DNA of 37,301 nucleotides from Mesotaenium endlicherianum. Its lineage: Eukaryota; Streptophyta; Zygnematophyceae; Zygnematales; Mesotaeniaceae. The stretch lies in the NCBI GenBank assembly GCA_009602735.1, contig WELA01003891.1:995182-1032482 (forward strand), in the 5' to 3' direction. How positions within the stretch are numbered: position 1 is the stretch's first letter; the number at the start of each line of letters is the position of its first letter. Of this stretch, positions 12,001-24,500 are shown one piece after another. The notes beneath the pieces were generated by a model that was given only the letters and a program-made list of their open reading frames with translations, was not told the origin of the DNA and ran no database searches. The translations under genes were made by a program, and so were the position numbers.

Positions 12001-15000
12001 CAAATTTCTGTTCACACGACAAGGCACTGAATCAGGTCATTGGGGCGAGGTGATAGTGCACCGCAGGCAATTGGACCAACCAGACACAAAGACATGCCCC
12101 TACTGCCCCCCACATTCACTTGCACTGCAGCATGTCAGCTATAACTTCTATGTACGTGTCTGCATGTCGCCATGGGAAGGTTTCTCGACGTGGCAGACGC
12201 GCATGCTTGAGCAGGGCAGACCAAGTGGGTTGGAGTACTTCGAGGAGCAAAGTCAATCATGACGCGCTCATCCTGGCGCACGAGAACGACACGCACCTGC
12301 ATTGCAGCTACACTGGGGGGCGTTGCGCACTCACAGATATGCTAGATTTGTCAGGTTGCAAAGCGAAGTCGGTATGGGCCCGTCAAAATTGCTGAGAGCG
12401 AGATACCTGCACGCCACAAATGGGAGAAAGCAAGAGGTAAGTATTGCTGCGCGACAGAAGGAAAGGAAAACAACAACCCCTGCGGTTGTACCCTTGCAAA
12501 CGTAGGCAATGCAGAAGAGGAGCCAAATGGACTCACACACCAGAATCACAAGTGGAGTGGCATTGTCGGCAGCACCGGTGGCAGCCTAGCCACGACTGAA
12601 GGGCCCAATTGCACCAAGAAGGCGCATGCAGAGAAAGCAGACCGGTAGGCTTGGGAGAGGGTGATGTACACATGGCAGGTCAACAAACAGCTATTTGTGA
12701 AGTGACGTCAAGTAGTGAGTGCAGCAAAGGCCATCAGACCAGTCGTGTAAGATGCAAACATTTCCTCTTCCTGTTATTTCATTGCGATCTCCACACACAA
12801 ACGAATTGTCTGGAGGTTAGGGTGTGATACATACAGGAATGTCAGGCTGGGCAGATTGCCGAGGCAGCTAGGAAGATTGCCCCCCAATTTTGTTCCAAGG
12901 GATCTGTCCATGCAAGACGCTGCCAGGAGTCAGCTTACGCACACACACATGCGCGCACTTACTTGTGACTGAAACGAACTACTCTCATGATCCCTTCCCT
13001 CATATCATTGCCAGCCGGACAACACAAAGCATACGTAGCTTCATGGAGAGACTTATGACACAAGAGCTCGCTCTCTTCTATTCCAGCACACGTGATTCAG
13101 GGTACATTAATAGCACACGATAGGAGAAAAGACTGTACCTACATTTCCCTCAACTTTTTCAAGCGGCAGAAGTCCTCTGGGAAAGAGCCGACCACGCCAG
13201 TGTTGTAGAAGCTTCTGCCCAGCCTCAATCAAACAGAGGGATGTTCCAACTGTCAGCATCTTGCCTTAGGTTTAGGTCCGTCTCCTACTTCCATTCACTT
13301 GGTAGTATTCCGTGCTTGCCCTTCAGTCAGTTCTTGGAGTACTGAGGAGCACAGAGAAGAAATGAGTGTGTGTGGGCTTTTATAGGGGCAATGAGCATGA
13401 GGATCTATATAAAGAAACCTGAGCCTTGAACAACAGCATGCAGCTGGCCACTTTGGGGCAAGGTCTGCAAGTAGCACACCCTCTGTTCACATTCAGAGCA
13501 AAAAGTCTTTTAAGTCAAGGTAAAGAGAGGTCGTGCAGTGAGAGGCCTTCAGCAACCATACATGACCCTACACATATGGACACCTGTCATGCATGCATCG
13601 TACGAGACGGATTCCCCAGAGTCGTCAGTGTACTCACACTCGTGCTAGGTTGGTGAGGTTCCCCACGCACGACGGAATGTAGCCCGTCCAGCCTCCATTT
13701 GATCCAAGGTCTCTGCTCAAACTAGCGCGGGTGCATGAACTCCCTAGCACTCCATGCATTATGGTAGCAGAGCACTGTGCGCCGACCATGCATTTTGCCC
13801 GCTTCGCATACTGTCTGTTCATCCCTACAGTCCTGGAACATACTGCTTCCTTTTTCCAAAATAAAATAAAAGTGCATTATGGTTCTTGTATAAGTGCTTG
13901 GTCACTTTCTTCCTATCAAAGTTAGATGCTATAGCATGCTGAAATCTTCATATACCTGAGCTGATACAATGGTGCGAATGGCTTACACGGACAGACTACA
14001 ACACTACTCTCGCTCTCTCGCTCTCTTGCCTGGCATAAAATCTTGAGGGAAAGGTCAGAGCTGCTAGATACTTACAGGAATTCTAACTTGGGCAAGCGAC
14101 AGATAACATCTGGAATAGTACCTTGAAACTGATTATCTGAGACCTCCCTGCAGATATTGAGTTTTCACACATCCACGTAAAAAACATACTCAGACAACAA
14201 TAGATTGTTGGACTGCAACGCAGAGGTGGCATTTTTCCCACTGTGAACTACAGGCCCCAACATGAAAAGTGAATTCTGTTCTGAACAACTTCATGCACAA
14301 GGACAACTACTTCAAGAATCTACTGATTTCCAACTACATATAAGAACGTCCACCACCATCAAGAACTGGCGATGCAGGTCAGCTCAACCAGAAAGCCTGC
14401 TTAGTGCAGCAAGTGCTTGTCTATGAAAAAAGCTGGTGAGGTGCGTGACTTGGGCAATGATACTTACAGATGTGCGAGGTTTACGAGGTTCTCAAAGCAG
14501 CTAGGGATGGTCCCAATCAGCTGATTCTGATGCACATCCCTGTCTCAGAAAAGCAAGACAAGAGAAAACAAATCAAAGGGGGTGATAAAGGGAGGCCATC
14601 AGCAACTGGGGCAGCATGAAGTAGCCCGCCAGGTTGTGCCATGTGGCTTGCCAGCTCAGCTTAGAGAGACCAACGCAGATCCAGCAAAAGCAGGGTTGCA
14701 ATTGAAAGGTAGGGAAAATTTGCCTTTCCACAGTCTCAGAAAGCATGGCTAAAGGTGAAGAGCCACCAAGCACATACTTTGTCTGCATTCTGCATGATGT
14801 TTGTGACACCAGCCTGATTAGCAGGCAGGCTGGCTGGAAAACTCACAGTAGAACGAGCGATGTCAGGCTGCAAAGTGCTGTTGGAAGTTCTCCTCCAAGG
14901 CTAAGACTCGGCATAACACTGCAAGAACACAATTGAAGTTATGTATGGGCGGTCACTAAGAGGGTTAAAGCAAATGAAGTGCAAGCGCACGACTCTTTTT

Positions 15001-16822
15001 TTCTGCAGAACCATATAGAACTGAATCAATGTTATCACGCATGAGTGGTGTGGTCAGCAGCGCCTTGCCCCATATTGGTCTGAAAGTCGACGAGATGAAG
15101 CTGAATGTATTGAGTGGCATTGACTTCCATGGCGAAGGAAATGAAAAGGCTAACAGCAGTAGTTTCTAGCCTTCATGACCAATATCAACGCAAATTGTTG
15201 CGACTGCCTTCATGTCAGTCTCAGCAGAAGTATAAACAATGTTAAATCTACGCAGAAGCCATCGTTTGGACTGTGTGTGATCACCAATTAAGAGAGTAAT
15301 GCGTAAGCTGGCAGGAGACAAACAGAACCTTGACATACAGCAGGAGTATCAGAAGCCAACTTATGGAGCACGTAAGGATACAACACACTGGAACGTCATA
15401 TGAGATGCCGATTCCAAAAGGAAAAGAATGAGGGCTTACATGGTCTGCAACTTGGAGAATGAGCCAATTGAATCTCCAATAGACCCGCCAACAGCCGGAG
15501 TAGTTATATTTCTGTTCAACCAGTATGAAAGAGCAGACCTCGTATCGTGTATAGCATTGTGGCAATCAGCTTCAAAAAGGTGGGGAACATCCTTGTCGCA
15601 CAGAGGGTAACGTGCCGTGTCACAGCATTTAGGGCATCTCAATTAGTCAAGAACATCAGCTCATAACAAGAACATAATGGCTGGTGGAAGGCAACAAATA
15701 GCAAGAGCAAGTTATTGAACAAATGAAGCATTCTAGCATTCTTCTCAGAGCTCACGAAGTAGAGAATGAGTCATAGTTGACAAAAAAATCGTCTACACGT
15801 TATCTTGCTGCATATTCAGCTCCATGTCAGATTCAAATATACGTAGCCCAGCATGTCACCTATACATTTTCCGGACCATGGAGACATCCGCGAAAACTAG
15901 TTGCCCCGAAAGCAGGTCTGTCCACCTTCTTCATTAATGCTCAGATGACCAGAAAGTGCAAAAGTTTGTGACACTGCGACAGACACTGAAGTGACATCAC
16001 TTCAAAACAGTGGCATATTCTCTTCCTTCCAAGTGGTCGTCTACGACGCCAATACAGTTACTCACATTGTGGTTATGTAGCCTTCACTTGTACAGCTGAC
16101 AAACTGTACGGTCGCACAATCAGTTTGATCCCAGGTTGAGAACGAACTTGCATCACCAAAGCTGCTCCGAAGCTTCAGAAGAGATGCATCTGAGGTGTTT
16201 GACAAGTCAAGAAAAGAACATAAAAAACATTAGTATCTCCAAAGTTGTCTGCAAACACATGATGTTGCATAACGGTTAATGCTTCCACAACACTTATTTA
16301 CTCAAACCCGAGCACAACCAAGTACTCTTCATTGTAATAACAATTGTTGTTTGTCAAAACTGAAGAGTGATGTATGAGCTATGGCATACATGTTATGATG
16401 GTAAAAGAGCACTATACTTTGTAAAGCACAGAAAGCCATTTTACACAATAAGTGAAAGTGAAAAGACGGGTGGGAAGTGAAGGGCGAACTTTTGAGTCTC
16501 ACAGTAACCCTTCCACATGATCCGGCCGACTACACAAAAAGGCCCTAGTTCTCTACAGTGCTTCACCGGCAAACGCTCTTGGGAGGCAGAGCAAGTCAAT
16601 ATCAATCTTTTGCAATGTGTTCAGACCCTTTTCCTCCCGAACGTGAACGACTACAAAGCCTGTGCAACAGTAGATGCCCATTAAGTTCCGTTTTATAGAG
16701 TTGAAGTCATAGGGTTCTGAAAGCTTACGATCATCAGGTTGAATCACCACACTTGCAGCGCCAGTCATTTGAAGCACAAAAAGCAAAAGGACGCTCAGCC
16801 TATTCTGAGGAAAGTGACGCAT
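6078..16822 (-). CDS. LRR receptor-like kinase with EGF-like module, copy 1, 19 exons
   Basis: Predicted plasma-membrane receptor Ser/Thr kinase of about 852 aa. Exons in gene order: 16822-16729, 16189-16066, 15511-15440, 14918-14847, 14539-14468, 14147-14076, 13712-13638, 13214-13143, 12903-12835, 12406-12335, 12007-11936, 11116-10755, 10336-10268, 9906-9769, 9076-8832, 8613-8478, 7746-7413, 6862-6772, 6395-6078. They total 2559 nt and stay open. Domains: signal peptide (1-24), LRR cap (32-73), LRRs (74-289 plus a degenerate last repeat), ten-Cys/EGF-like module (to 409), Pro hinge (410-432), membrane helix (about 437-462), kinase (about 510-800). I start at 16822 because it gives the best signal peptide; in-frame ATGs at 16870, 16849 and 16846 are alternatives. 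The ligand is unknown. Its paralogue starts 1.15 kb away on the other strand. The tail is 13 residues longer than in copy 2. Confidence 0.88.
7815..7842. repeat. GGA trinucleotide repeat
   Basis: GGA repeat on the plus strand, inside the intron upstream of exon 17 of receptor copy 1, so it reads TCC (polypyrimidine) in the sense of the gene. It lies about 70 nt upstream of the acceptor. Confidence 0.8.
8619..8668 (-). repeat. TG-rich tract (sense strand) before acceptor of exon 16, copy 1
   Basis: CA/CG repeat on the plus strand, reading TG/CG in the sense of the gene, directly upstream of the acceptor at 8614. The equivalent intron of copy 2 has the same kind of tract at 28799-28876. Confidence 0.85.
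9080..9212 (-). repeat. Long TG-rich tract (sense strand) before acceptor of exon 15, copy 1
   Basis: About 130 nt of CA-rich repeat on the plus strand, so TG-rich in gene sense. It begins within a few nucleotides of the acceptor at 9077. Copy 2 has a TG tract in the same intron at 28243-28312. Confidence 0.85.
9664..9762. repeat. CA repeat plus GGGA repeat in intron 14, copy 1
   Basis: Plus-strand CA/CG repeats (about 9664-9715) are followed by GGGA tandem repeats (about 9721-9762). The GGGA block ends a few nucleotides from the donor at 9768. In gene sense it reads TCCC right after the splice donor. Confidence 0.8.
9769..10336 (-). other. Proline-rich hinge and membrane-spanning exons, receptor copy 1
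   Basis: Exon 13 (10336-10268) encodes a 23-residue segment that is mostly proline, broken by R, G, V, S and T. Exon 14 (9906-9769) encodes [20 protein letters not shown] and a further hydrophobic stretch, then [10 protein letters not shown]. That is one membrane helix with a basic stop-transfer signal on the cytoplasmic side. Both exons begin and end in phase 1, as in copy 2. Confidence 0.85.
10755..11116 (-). other. Ten-cysteine module with EGF-like end, receptor copy 1 (exon 12)
   Basis: The exon begins with a degenerate LRR ([14 protein letters not shown]). Ten cysteines follow, spaced as in copy 2: an ADCAAFCN motif, then [16 protein letters not shown] and a last Cys near CAPG. The CGGHGRC..CxCxxGF..C pattern is EGF-like. 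The spacing is conserved while the linkers differ, which supports a disulphide-bonded extracellular fold. Confidence 0.75.
11936..16189 (-). other. LRR N-cap and LRR exons, receptor copy 1 (exons 2-11)
   Basis: Exon 2 (16189-16066) is an LRRNT-like cap: [12 protein letters not shown], then a Cys pair in [11 protein letters not shown]. Exons 3-11 each encode about one repeat of 23-25 residues, for example [20 protein letters not shown] and [20 protein letters not shown]. All junctions between repeats are phase 2, splitting the last codon of each repeat. The plant-specific GxIP signature is present in most repeats. Codons here end in A/T more often than in the matching exons of copy 2. Confidence 0.87.
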
Positions 16823-17975
16823 TGTTTTCGTGTCTCCATTGGCCATCATTCCTTCTCTGCACCAATTCAACTTTATCCTCTCCCAAATACTATGCCAGAA
16901 GCAACGAGTCTCTCCCTAAAGAACGAGTCAATGAAGATTCTCCCAAGAAGCCCTGAAAATGAAGCTGATTTTACAGTTCACCACCACGACAAGAGCAAGG
17001 TACCATTCGAAGATATGAGGAATTACAGACATATCTCGTTTGCAGGTCCCTAAGAACTGAAACAGCGAGAAAAGGAGACCTGCTCTTCTGATTCCAAAAA
17101 TAAAATAACATGTGTACGGAAGAGTACAAAAGGATACCAATTGTTAAAACATGTCTTACGAACTGCCATACTAGCACTCTTATGTATCACTATCAGAGCC
17201 CTTCAGCGTGCTTCAGAGCACCGCGGAGTGCACTTGGTCCGTCGCTAGCAGTCGAAGGCTCGAGGTGGAATGTCGATGTGCACACTGCTGCACACGGACA
17301 GAATAGACAATGATATAGCCTATAGGCCACTTTCATTAGGCCGACTGAGGATGGATTGTGCATTCAACTGAGGTTCGAAAACGTTTTCTTTGCGATTCTC
17401 AGAGCGGGCGGAGGGACGTCCCCCGGCCCCCCCGCCATACTGAGAAAAATGCGTTTTGGAGGTGGGCGGTCAGGTCGGTAGAGGCCGGGACCCGGGAGGA
17501 AGGAACCGTCCGCCGTCGAAAAGTCGTATCCACGTTGCACTGCAACAAGTGTGTTAGGCGAGATGACACATAAGTGGAGCACGAAGTCAACAAGTGCAAG
17601 GTCGCACCACTCGCACCTTCTTCTTGCAGACGTTGGGATGCCTTGGGTTGCATGATGCAGCATGCATCTCTGCATGGATGATAAGAAGCGCATTAACAGG
17701 TGCAGAAGGCGCACTACTACCATACAAAAAGTTGATATCGAATGTGTGTATTCACGTACACCTGTTCACATGAAACGTTTAATTTTAGGTGCAGATCCCC
17801 ATCGCATGTGCCATAACGGCCTCATGGGCAAAGCAAGACATGAGTTTTTAGGACTATTTAAAGACGAGGAGGCGCCGCTTTGATATTAAACAAGCGACGT
17901 AGTCAGCGCTCGCTTACGAATGCCACTCGTTATGAGATGTTACGTTGATGATTAAGCTCTTGGTGATCAGTTACT
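16823..17975. promoter_or_regulatory. Divergent promoter region between the two receptor genes
   Basis: The start codons of the two paralogues are 1153 nt apart and point away from each other, so both promoters and 5' UTRs must fit here. A TATTTAAA element at 17855-17862 lies about 115 nt before the copy 2 ATG and is a plausible TATA box. On the copy 1 side, an A/T-rich stretch near 17093-17110 is only a weak candidate. A GC-rich patch lies at 17400-17530. I found no coding exon and no palindromic operator. Confidence 0.6.
17855..17862 (+). promoter_or_regulatory. TATA-like element of receptor copy 2
   Basis: TATTTAAA, 114-121 nt upstream of the copy 2 start codon, in otherwise mixed sequence. 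Inferred from sequence and position only. Confidence 0.35.
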
Positions 17976-20900
17976 ATGATGCTAGGATTCTTCCTGTTTT
18001 GGGCTCTTGGACCGATTGGCATTGCAGCTGCGGGCATGCAACTTAATGATCGTATGTTTTCGTAGCCCTTCTTTGTCAAATCTTATGTCTGTTCTGGCAA
18101 TTGAGGACACATGTCGTCGCCCATATGACAACCCCTCTAGAAAGGTTAAGCATGATGTATTTGGCAGAAAGCTGCCATTGTTCTTACCAATTGAAGTATT
18201 TTCGCACATCCAAAATAGCTCGAATACAATGTGATTTATGGGCCTCCTTGATATCGTGAGAGGAATGCAGGCAGACAGTGTTTGTGGTTAGTGAATACCA
18301 GGGTGGACAAAATTGGCAGTCTTGCACAAGTGAATGAAAACCTCTTGTTGGACGTGCACGCACTTGTCAGACGAGGCGCTTTTACAGCTGCGAGACAACT
18401 TTGGCAACTCAAGCTTGCTCTCCTCTTGGAGTCAAACCGACTGCAATGCCATGCAGTATGTTGCTTGCACAAATGACGGCTTCCTGTCTGCGTTGTAAGT
18501 GACTCTCACGCTCGGCCTACTCAATGCGCGTCCTATGCGACATAGCTCAGATACTATCCATGGGAAAAATGAAGGTCTTCGCATTGTGTTCCTTAGATAC
18601 ATACTTCTTGAAATCCATCAAGTCGTCGGGTGACAAACAGAAAATGCCCAGCAGAAGCCTTGATTTGCAAATTGCCTGTTCCAAAACTTCTCTCCTGCTG
18701 ATGAGCAGAACGTTGAGTGGGTCTGCCATCGACCCACCTCTTGGTGGCTCCATCGGCGATGCAATCGGTTCATTCCCCAACTTGCAAAGCATGTAAGCCG
18801 TGGGAAACACAGCTCCTCTCGTCACACCATGGTGCTTCTGACGTGGTGCTCAACGTGTGCTGCGTCCCGGCTTCCTGAGTGGTGTGGGCATGGCTCCCCT
18901 CGCCTTTCATGGGCTTCAGCAAGAACGTGGCTGATAGTGTCTCTATTCTATCGCTCCAGTAGGAGTGGCTGTTCGACGTTGGAGGGCCATCTCCCTCTTA
19001 TGCCTTTCCTCCCCCTTTCTCAAGGCAGAACAAATGAAATGTCGAAGTGGCAGGCAAGGCTGTGGACCAGGGGTGCAGGTGCAAAAGGCAAAGTAGCTGA
19101 TATTGTTAGTTTCTGTGGATACAAAGGAATAACTTAGAAGTGGATGCGTAATAATCATTTACACTACTATGTTTCAAGGTATACCTTTGCTGAGGCCTAT
19201 ACTCTTAGAACATAACACTACCCACTCATGCAGCATTTCAAATGGGGTGGGGTGGGGAGGACTGGGGTGGGGGGNNNNNNNNNNNNNNNNNNNNNNNNNN
19301 NNNNNNNNNNNNNNNNNNNNNNNNNNNNNNNNNNNNNNNNNNNNNNNNNNNNNNNNNNNNNNNNNNNNNNNNNNNNNNNNNNNNNNNNNNNNNNNNNNNN
19401 NNNNNNNNNNNNNNNNNNNNNNNNNNNNNNNNNNNNNNNNNNNNNNNNNNNNNNNNNNNNNNNNNNNNNNNNNNNNNNNNNNNNNNNNNNNNNNNNNNNN
19501 NNNNNNNNNNNNNNNNNNNNNNNNNNNNNNNNNNNNNNNNNNNNNNNNNNNNNNNNNNNNNNNNNNNNNNNNNNNNNNNNNNNNNNNNNNNNNNNNNNNN
19601 NNNNNNNNNNNNNNNNNNNNNNNNNNNNNNNNNNNNNNNNNNNNNNNNNNNNNNNNNNNNNNNNNNNNNNNNNNNNNNNNNNNNNNNNNNNNNNNNNNNN
19701 NNNNNNNNNNNNNNNNNNNNNNNNNNNNNNNNNNNNNNNNNNNNNNNNNNNNNNNNNNNNNNNNNNNNNNNNNGGGGCGTGGGGTATGGGGGGGGACGGG
19801 GGGGACTCTTACTTTTGCAGCGTGTTGAGTAACCTCAGCCTTCAGGGAGGCTTGCCGTCATCTCTCTGCAATCTGACGGCGCTCACCACGCTGTGAGCCC
19901 TCGCAGCCCCACCCGAGCCTACCCTCCTCACTCAGCACCCTGACGGCGCTGACTTTCTCCGTGAGACATCTCTGTGAGACATCCCAGCCAGTCTGCATGC
20001 TCCGGATGCTCACCATGTGTCACGCAATCGGCGCTCCTAGTGCACTGTCGAGACCGCGCGCCTTGCTGGCACCCTCAGCGCCTTGCTGGCGCTCCTCGGG
20101 TGTTTGTGCATTTCAGTCATAGCAGGCAAGTGCTTGCACAGTGCGCGCTCCTGAAGACTACTGCTCCCATTTAAGGAAGCAACTGAAGGTACGTCTGCAA
20201 AAGAAGTGGGGATGACCAGGAGCACGACACGAGTTTGATCGAATTGAAGCTTCTTTCCCAGTGGCAAGCCGCATGCCTCAGCCTGGCGGCTCCTTCCTGG
20301 GAGCAACGCTTGTACTCGCCTTACCTTAACGTTCTCCTGACCCATGTCCTGCAGGCTCGAGAAGCTGCTTGCCTCAGCCTGGCGGCTCCTTCCAGGGAGC
20401 AATGCTCGTACTCGCCTTCCCACACTTAGCCTTCCCCTGACCTCGTCCCTGTGCTCTTGGCACTCCGCATGCCCAGCCTTGCGGCTCCTTTTTCCGGACG
20501 GACCCTTCCCTTGACCTTCCCTTGACCTTCCCTTGACCTTCCCTTGACCTTCCCTTGACCTTCCCTTGACCTCCCTAGACCTTGCCGTGACTCTTGTGCG
20601 GGCTTAGCAAGCCACATGCCTCAGCCTGGCGGCTCCTTATATGGAGTGACTGTCCCTCAGCTTGCTCTCGAGCCCTGTCCTGTGTGCTTGCTTGGCAAGC
20701 CGCACGCGCGCCCAGCCTTGTGGCTCCCTTTTTGGGGGCAACACCTGTGCTTGAGTTTCTCTCAGCCCTCCCTTCACACACGTCTCCTGTGTGCTGTCGC
20801 AGGGACCTCAGCCATAACAATCTGAACGGGAGCGTGCCGAGCTGTGTTGCCAACATGGCCAGCCTTTCCCACCTGTGAGTGCTCTCCCTAGCGAGACTCC

Positions 20901-21464
20901 ACTATCCGCTGCAAGTGTGCGTGTCTGCTTGGACCCCAGCGCATGCAAGCGCGTGTGCCCGTCAGAACCCCGCGCCCCGCTGCAAAAGTGCGTGTGAATG
21001 TCCGTGAGCAAACTCACCCATATGTTTATCTACAGAAGCATGCTGCTTCCTTGTGACGCGAAGATGCGAGAGTTTGCTGAGAGTGCAAAAGTCGCACCCT
21101 GATGTGCTGCACTGTCAAGTGCCTATGAAACTCCGCTTGCCTCTAGAGGCCCCCTTACTTGACTCGGGAAAGTTCATCAAGTGCGACTAGAGTTAGTCGC
21201 AGCTACGGATGTGCTCTGCGTTTTGTCTGCCACCCTGTCGCAATCAAGTCGACGACTACGCTTCCCCATTCACGTCACTCTGAAAGGATGTCGATAGGGG
21301 TGGGCTGGGAGCGCGAGGGTTGGGGGGTCGGGGCTTGAGGGTTTTAAGCTCTGGGGAGCGTGAGGGTGGGGGGAAGGCGCGAAGCTGAGGGGGAGGAGTT
21401 TGCTCGTCGCATGCGGCTACAAATATTCACAATGCGTGTGTGTGTGCGCGTATGTGCGTGTATG

Positions 21465-21506
<42 letters not shown>

Positions 21507-24500
21507 TGTGCGTGTGCGCATTTTTGTATGTGCGCGCGCGCACACAATCTCCGCTGCAGAAACTTAGAAGACAACTTCCTGCACGGCGACATCTCGGCGT
21601 TCCTCTGCCTCCTACCCAAGATAGAATACTTGTAAGTGGGCAACCCCGGGCAATACTTGCCGTCTCCAAAGTCGTAGACGCACGTGCTGTTGCACTTCAC
21701 CTGGGGCCAGCGCCGGCCCGTCTCCTGCTGCTTTTCCCCACTCTCACGCACGAGGGTAGCCTGTAAGCCTCTCAATGCGCCCAAGGCAGGTAGTGTCTCT
21801 GTTCGTAGCTCCTCGGAGTATACGCCGGGGGTGGGGCTCTTTTACGACGTCATTCGTGGGATGAATAGAGGCCTTGCCAGATGTGGTGAAGCATCAGACG
21901 GGCGCCACTGCAATGCTCATCACCTCTCTTCAGTAAGGCGTTCCGAGGGAGTATGTTTGACAGGCACGCGTGCCCTATGAAGCGCCAAGTGTAATGCCGG
22001 CCAGTCCTCTGCGCCGTGTGGGTCGGGCAGACTCCCTGCTAGCGCCAGGTTGTTGTGCTCTGTCATCTGCTTTCAAGTATCTTGCTGGTGATTTACCCGT
22101 GGAACTTAGAAAGGGAAGGCATTTTGAATCGGCGTTGCTTGTCAATCCTCTCGACAGGAACCTCGGGAGCAACCTCCCGCTCACGGGCGACATTCCCGCG
22201 TGCGTCGGGGACATGGCCGGCCTTCGACAGCTGTAAGTACACAACAACACGCAACGTCAAACGCTGTAACACCGTTCCTTGTGCACTTTCCCTGAGGGCT
22301 AGATTTTTGGATCTGTGGTAGTAATTGTTACCAGAGGGTGCACTCTGCAACCTGCAAGAAGCCTAGACCCCAAACCAAAGTCTGCAAAAGCCCCAGCCAT
22401 CAACCCAAACCCTTACCCTAACCCAGAGCCTCAACCTTAAACCCGGGGGTGAGGTCCACGGGGCACTCCTGTCACAGCGCACATTGTGTCACCGGGCACT
22501 CTCTGCACGCTGGGGTTTAGGTTCACCTCGCCCCACAGGCTTTGCAGCGGGGTAGGCGCCAGGGCTTTAGCTTCAGGGTTTTAGAGTGCAAGCGCTGCCG
22601 TCTTTCTCCAAGCTTTTGAGGTTTAGTTTCACCTCCGCGCACTTTCATCAGGGTTTCTCTCCAACGAGGCTCACACCCGAGGGATCGGGGTTTTGGGTCA
22701 TTGCTGTCGCACCGGCACTCGGCACACTCTCCGCATGCTCACCTTCCGCTTCGGCGAGCTACAGCCGTGACTGGTCGTTCACCGGCTCATGAGGGGGGCG
22801 TCTTTCCAGTTCCAGCTGAGCGTCTACTGTGCATGCAGGAGAGCGTGCTTGATAAAGGCTTGGGGCTGGCAGCTGGCAGCTGGCAGCGTAGTTCCACTTG
22901 CGATGCTCTGCATGCAGGAGAGCGCACTTGAGAAGGGCTGGCAGCTGGCAGCGTAGTCCCGCTCGCGGTGCCAGCCTCGTCTTCACGTGCAACGCAAGGA
23001 GGGCTGCTTCGCGCCCGCGCTCCTTCCTGCCTCTTGCCTCCTGTTCTCTCGCCAAGTCAGGGTGCAGGCATTCTCTTGGCCAGCATGTATGTATCGGCCT
23101 TTGCGAACCACACTCCCATCCTTTCACGAAGTAGGCACCCTTTGGCTGGGGTGACACGGGCCGTCCGTAGGCACCCGATGCGATCTGTGCTGTTGATGTC
23201 ACTATTGAGAGTGTCCTTGAAGGGGAGGCTCATGCACTGGGCCGCGTCACAGAATGTACCCTGAGGGGTACACATTGCGCCCGTGGCATTGAAGGTTTTG
23301 GCCTATGGGAGCCCGAAGATCTGCCACTTGGTGTACTTAGTAGTTTTTTGTCCCGTCTAGGCGGCTGTTGTCTCGGCATTTGAGAGCTTCTGCTTCGAGT
23401 CCGTTGGTCGCGTCGAGCCGTGTTCTATCTCAGTGCACATCTCCTTTCTAAGAGTCTGTGTGCGTGTGCGTGTGCGTGTGGATGTGCTTGTGCGCGTGCG
23501 CAGCTTGCTTGCACAGACCGGTCTGACGGGAGGGATACCCGAAGAGCTCTGCCGCTTGACGTCCTTGCGAGAATTGTAAGTTCTGAATGGCACCACATAA
23601 AAGCCTCCGGCTGTGCTTGTGTGTGTGTATCCTGGGTGGGGGGGTGGGAAGGGGAAAAGAGGCGGGGACGTAAGCCCTCTTTATTGCTGCGTTCACACCC
23701 CGGATCTTGCTCGATGTAGCTCAACAAGCTCCTTGTTCTTGCAAGTGGCCCTGCAGTTCCAGGAGCCTATTTGCCTGTGGTTCATGAGATCAATTGCTTC
23801 TACCGCAGCTGAACTGGTATTACCGCAGTTAACACATCTGACAAGAACAACGGGCTGCTGAATGGGGCCCTGGCACCTGCTTCTTGTATCCGTCCTTGTG
23901 CTCTTCTTGGATGCTCTTTCTGCGTAAGTCCATCCGCGGCTCTTGGGCGCTGGCCTTGTTCAGTCAGAGAAGGTGTGCAATGAGTGTCTTTTTGTGTCTA
24001 GGGAAAGTCTATGATAGCCCTGCAAGCGCGCGCGCGGGCGAGACTGCAAGCTGACCGACAGCCGTGTTGTCGATGGTGCCGGCAGAGTGATAGAGGCAAA
24101 GCTGGAGGGTGGCATTCCCCCCTGCCTCGGGAACTTGCACGCCCTGACCTGGATGTACGTCGCCGCGCACTCCCTCCCGCCCTCCTTCCTGCTCCTCCGG
24201 CTCCTCCTCATTGAAGGCACGCACTCTCGAGCTTCGCTTTCTGGTGTTAGGAGTCAGAGCGATTCAGTGTGAAGAATTTGCGGGGCAGGCTTGGTGGAAG
24301 GAGTCACCTGGTGTTGGCTTCGTGTTTGTTATCTGTGGCTTACTGGGCAGGCCTGCCTGCAGGATATGGGGCAATCAGAGTCAAAGTCGAGTGCAGTTTT
24401 GATACGGTTGCGTCGGCATTGTGGCGCTGACTCGACGTGGCCCTGGCTCTGGCCCTGGCTCTGGCCCTGCTGTCGCTCTCTGCTGCTGCTGCTGCTGCTG

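Noticed and set aside
6078..16822. Idea that copy 1 is a pseudogene
   Set aside because: All 19 exons join in frame with canonical splice sites and all catalytic kinase residues are intact.
19169..19896. Open frames running through the N gap
   Set aside because: Artefact of translating N. Only 19821-19892 is a supported exon.
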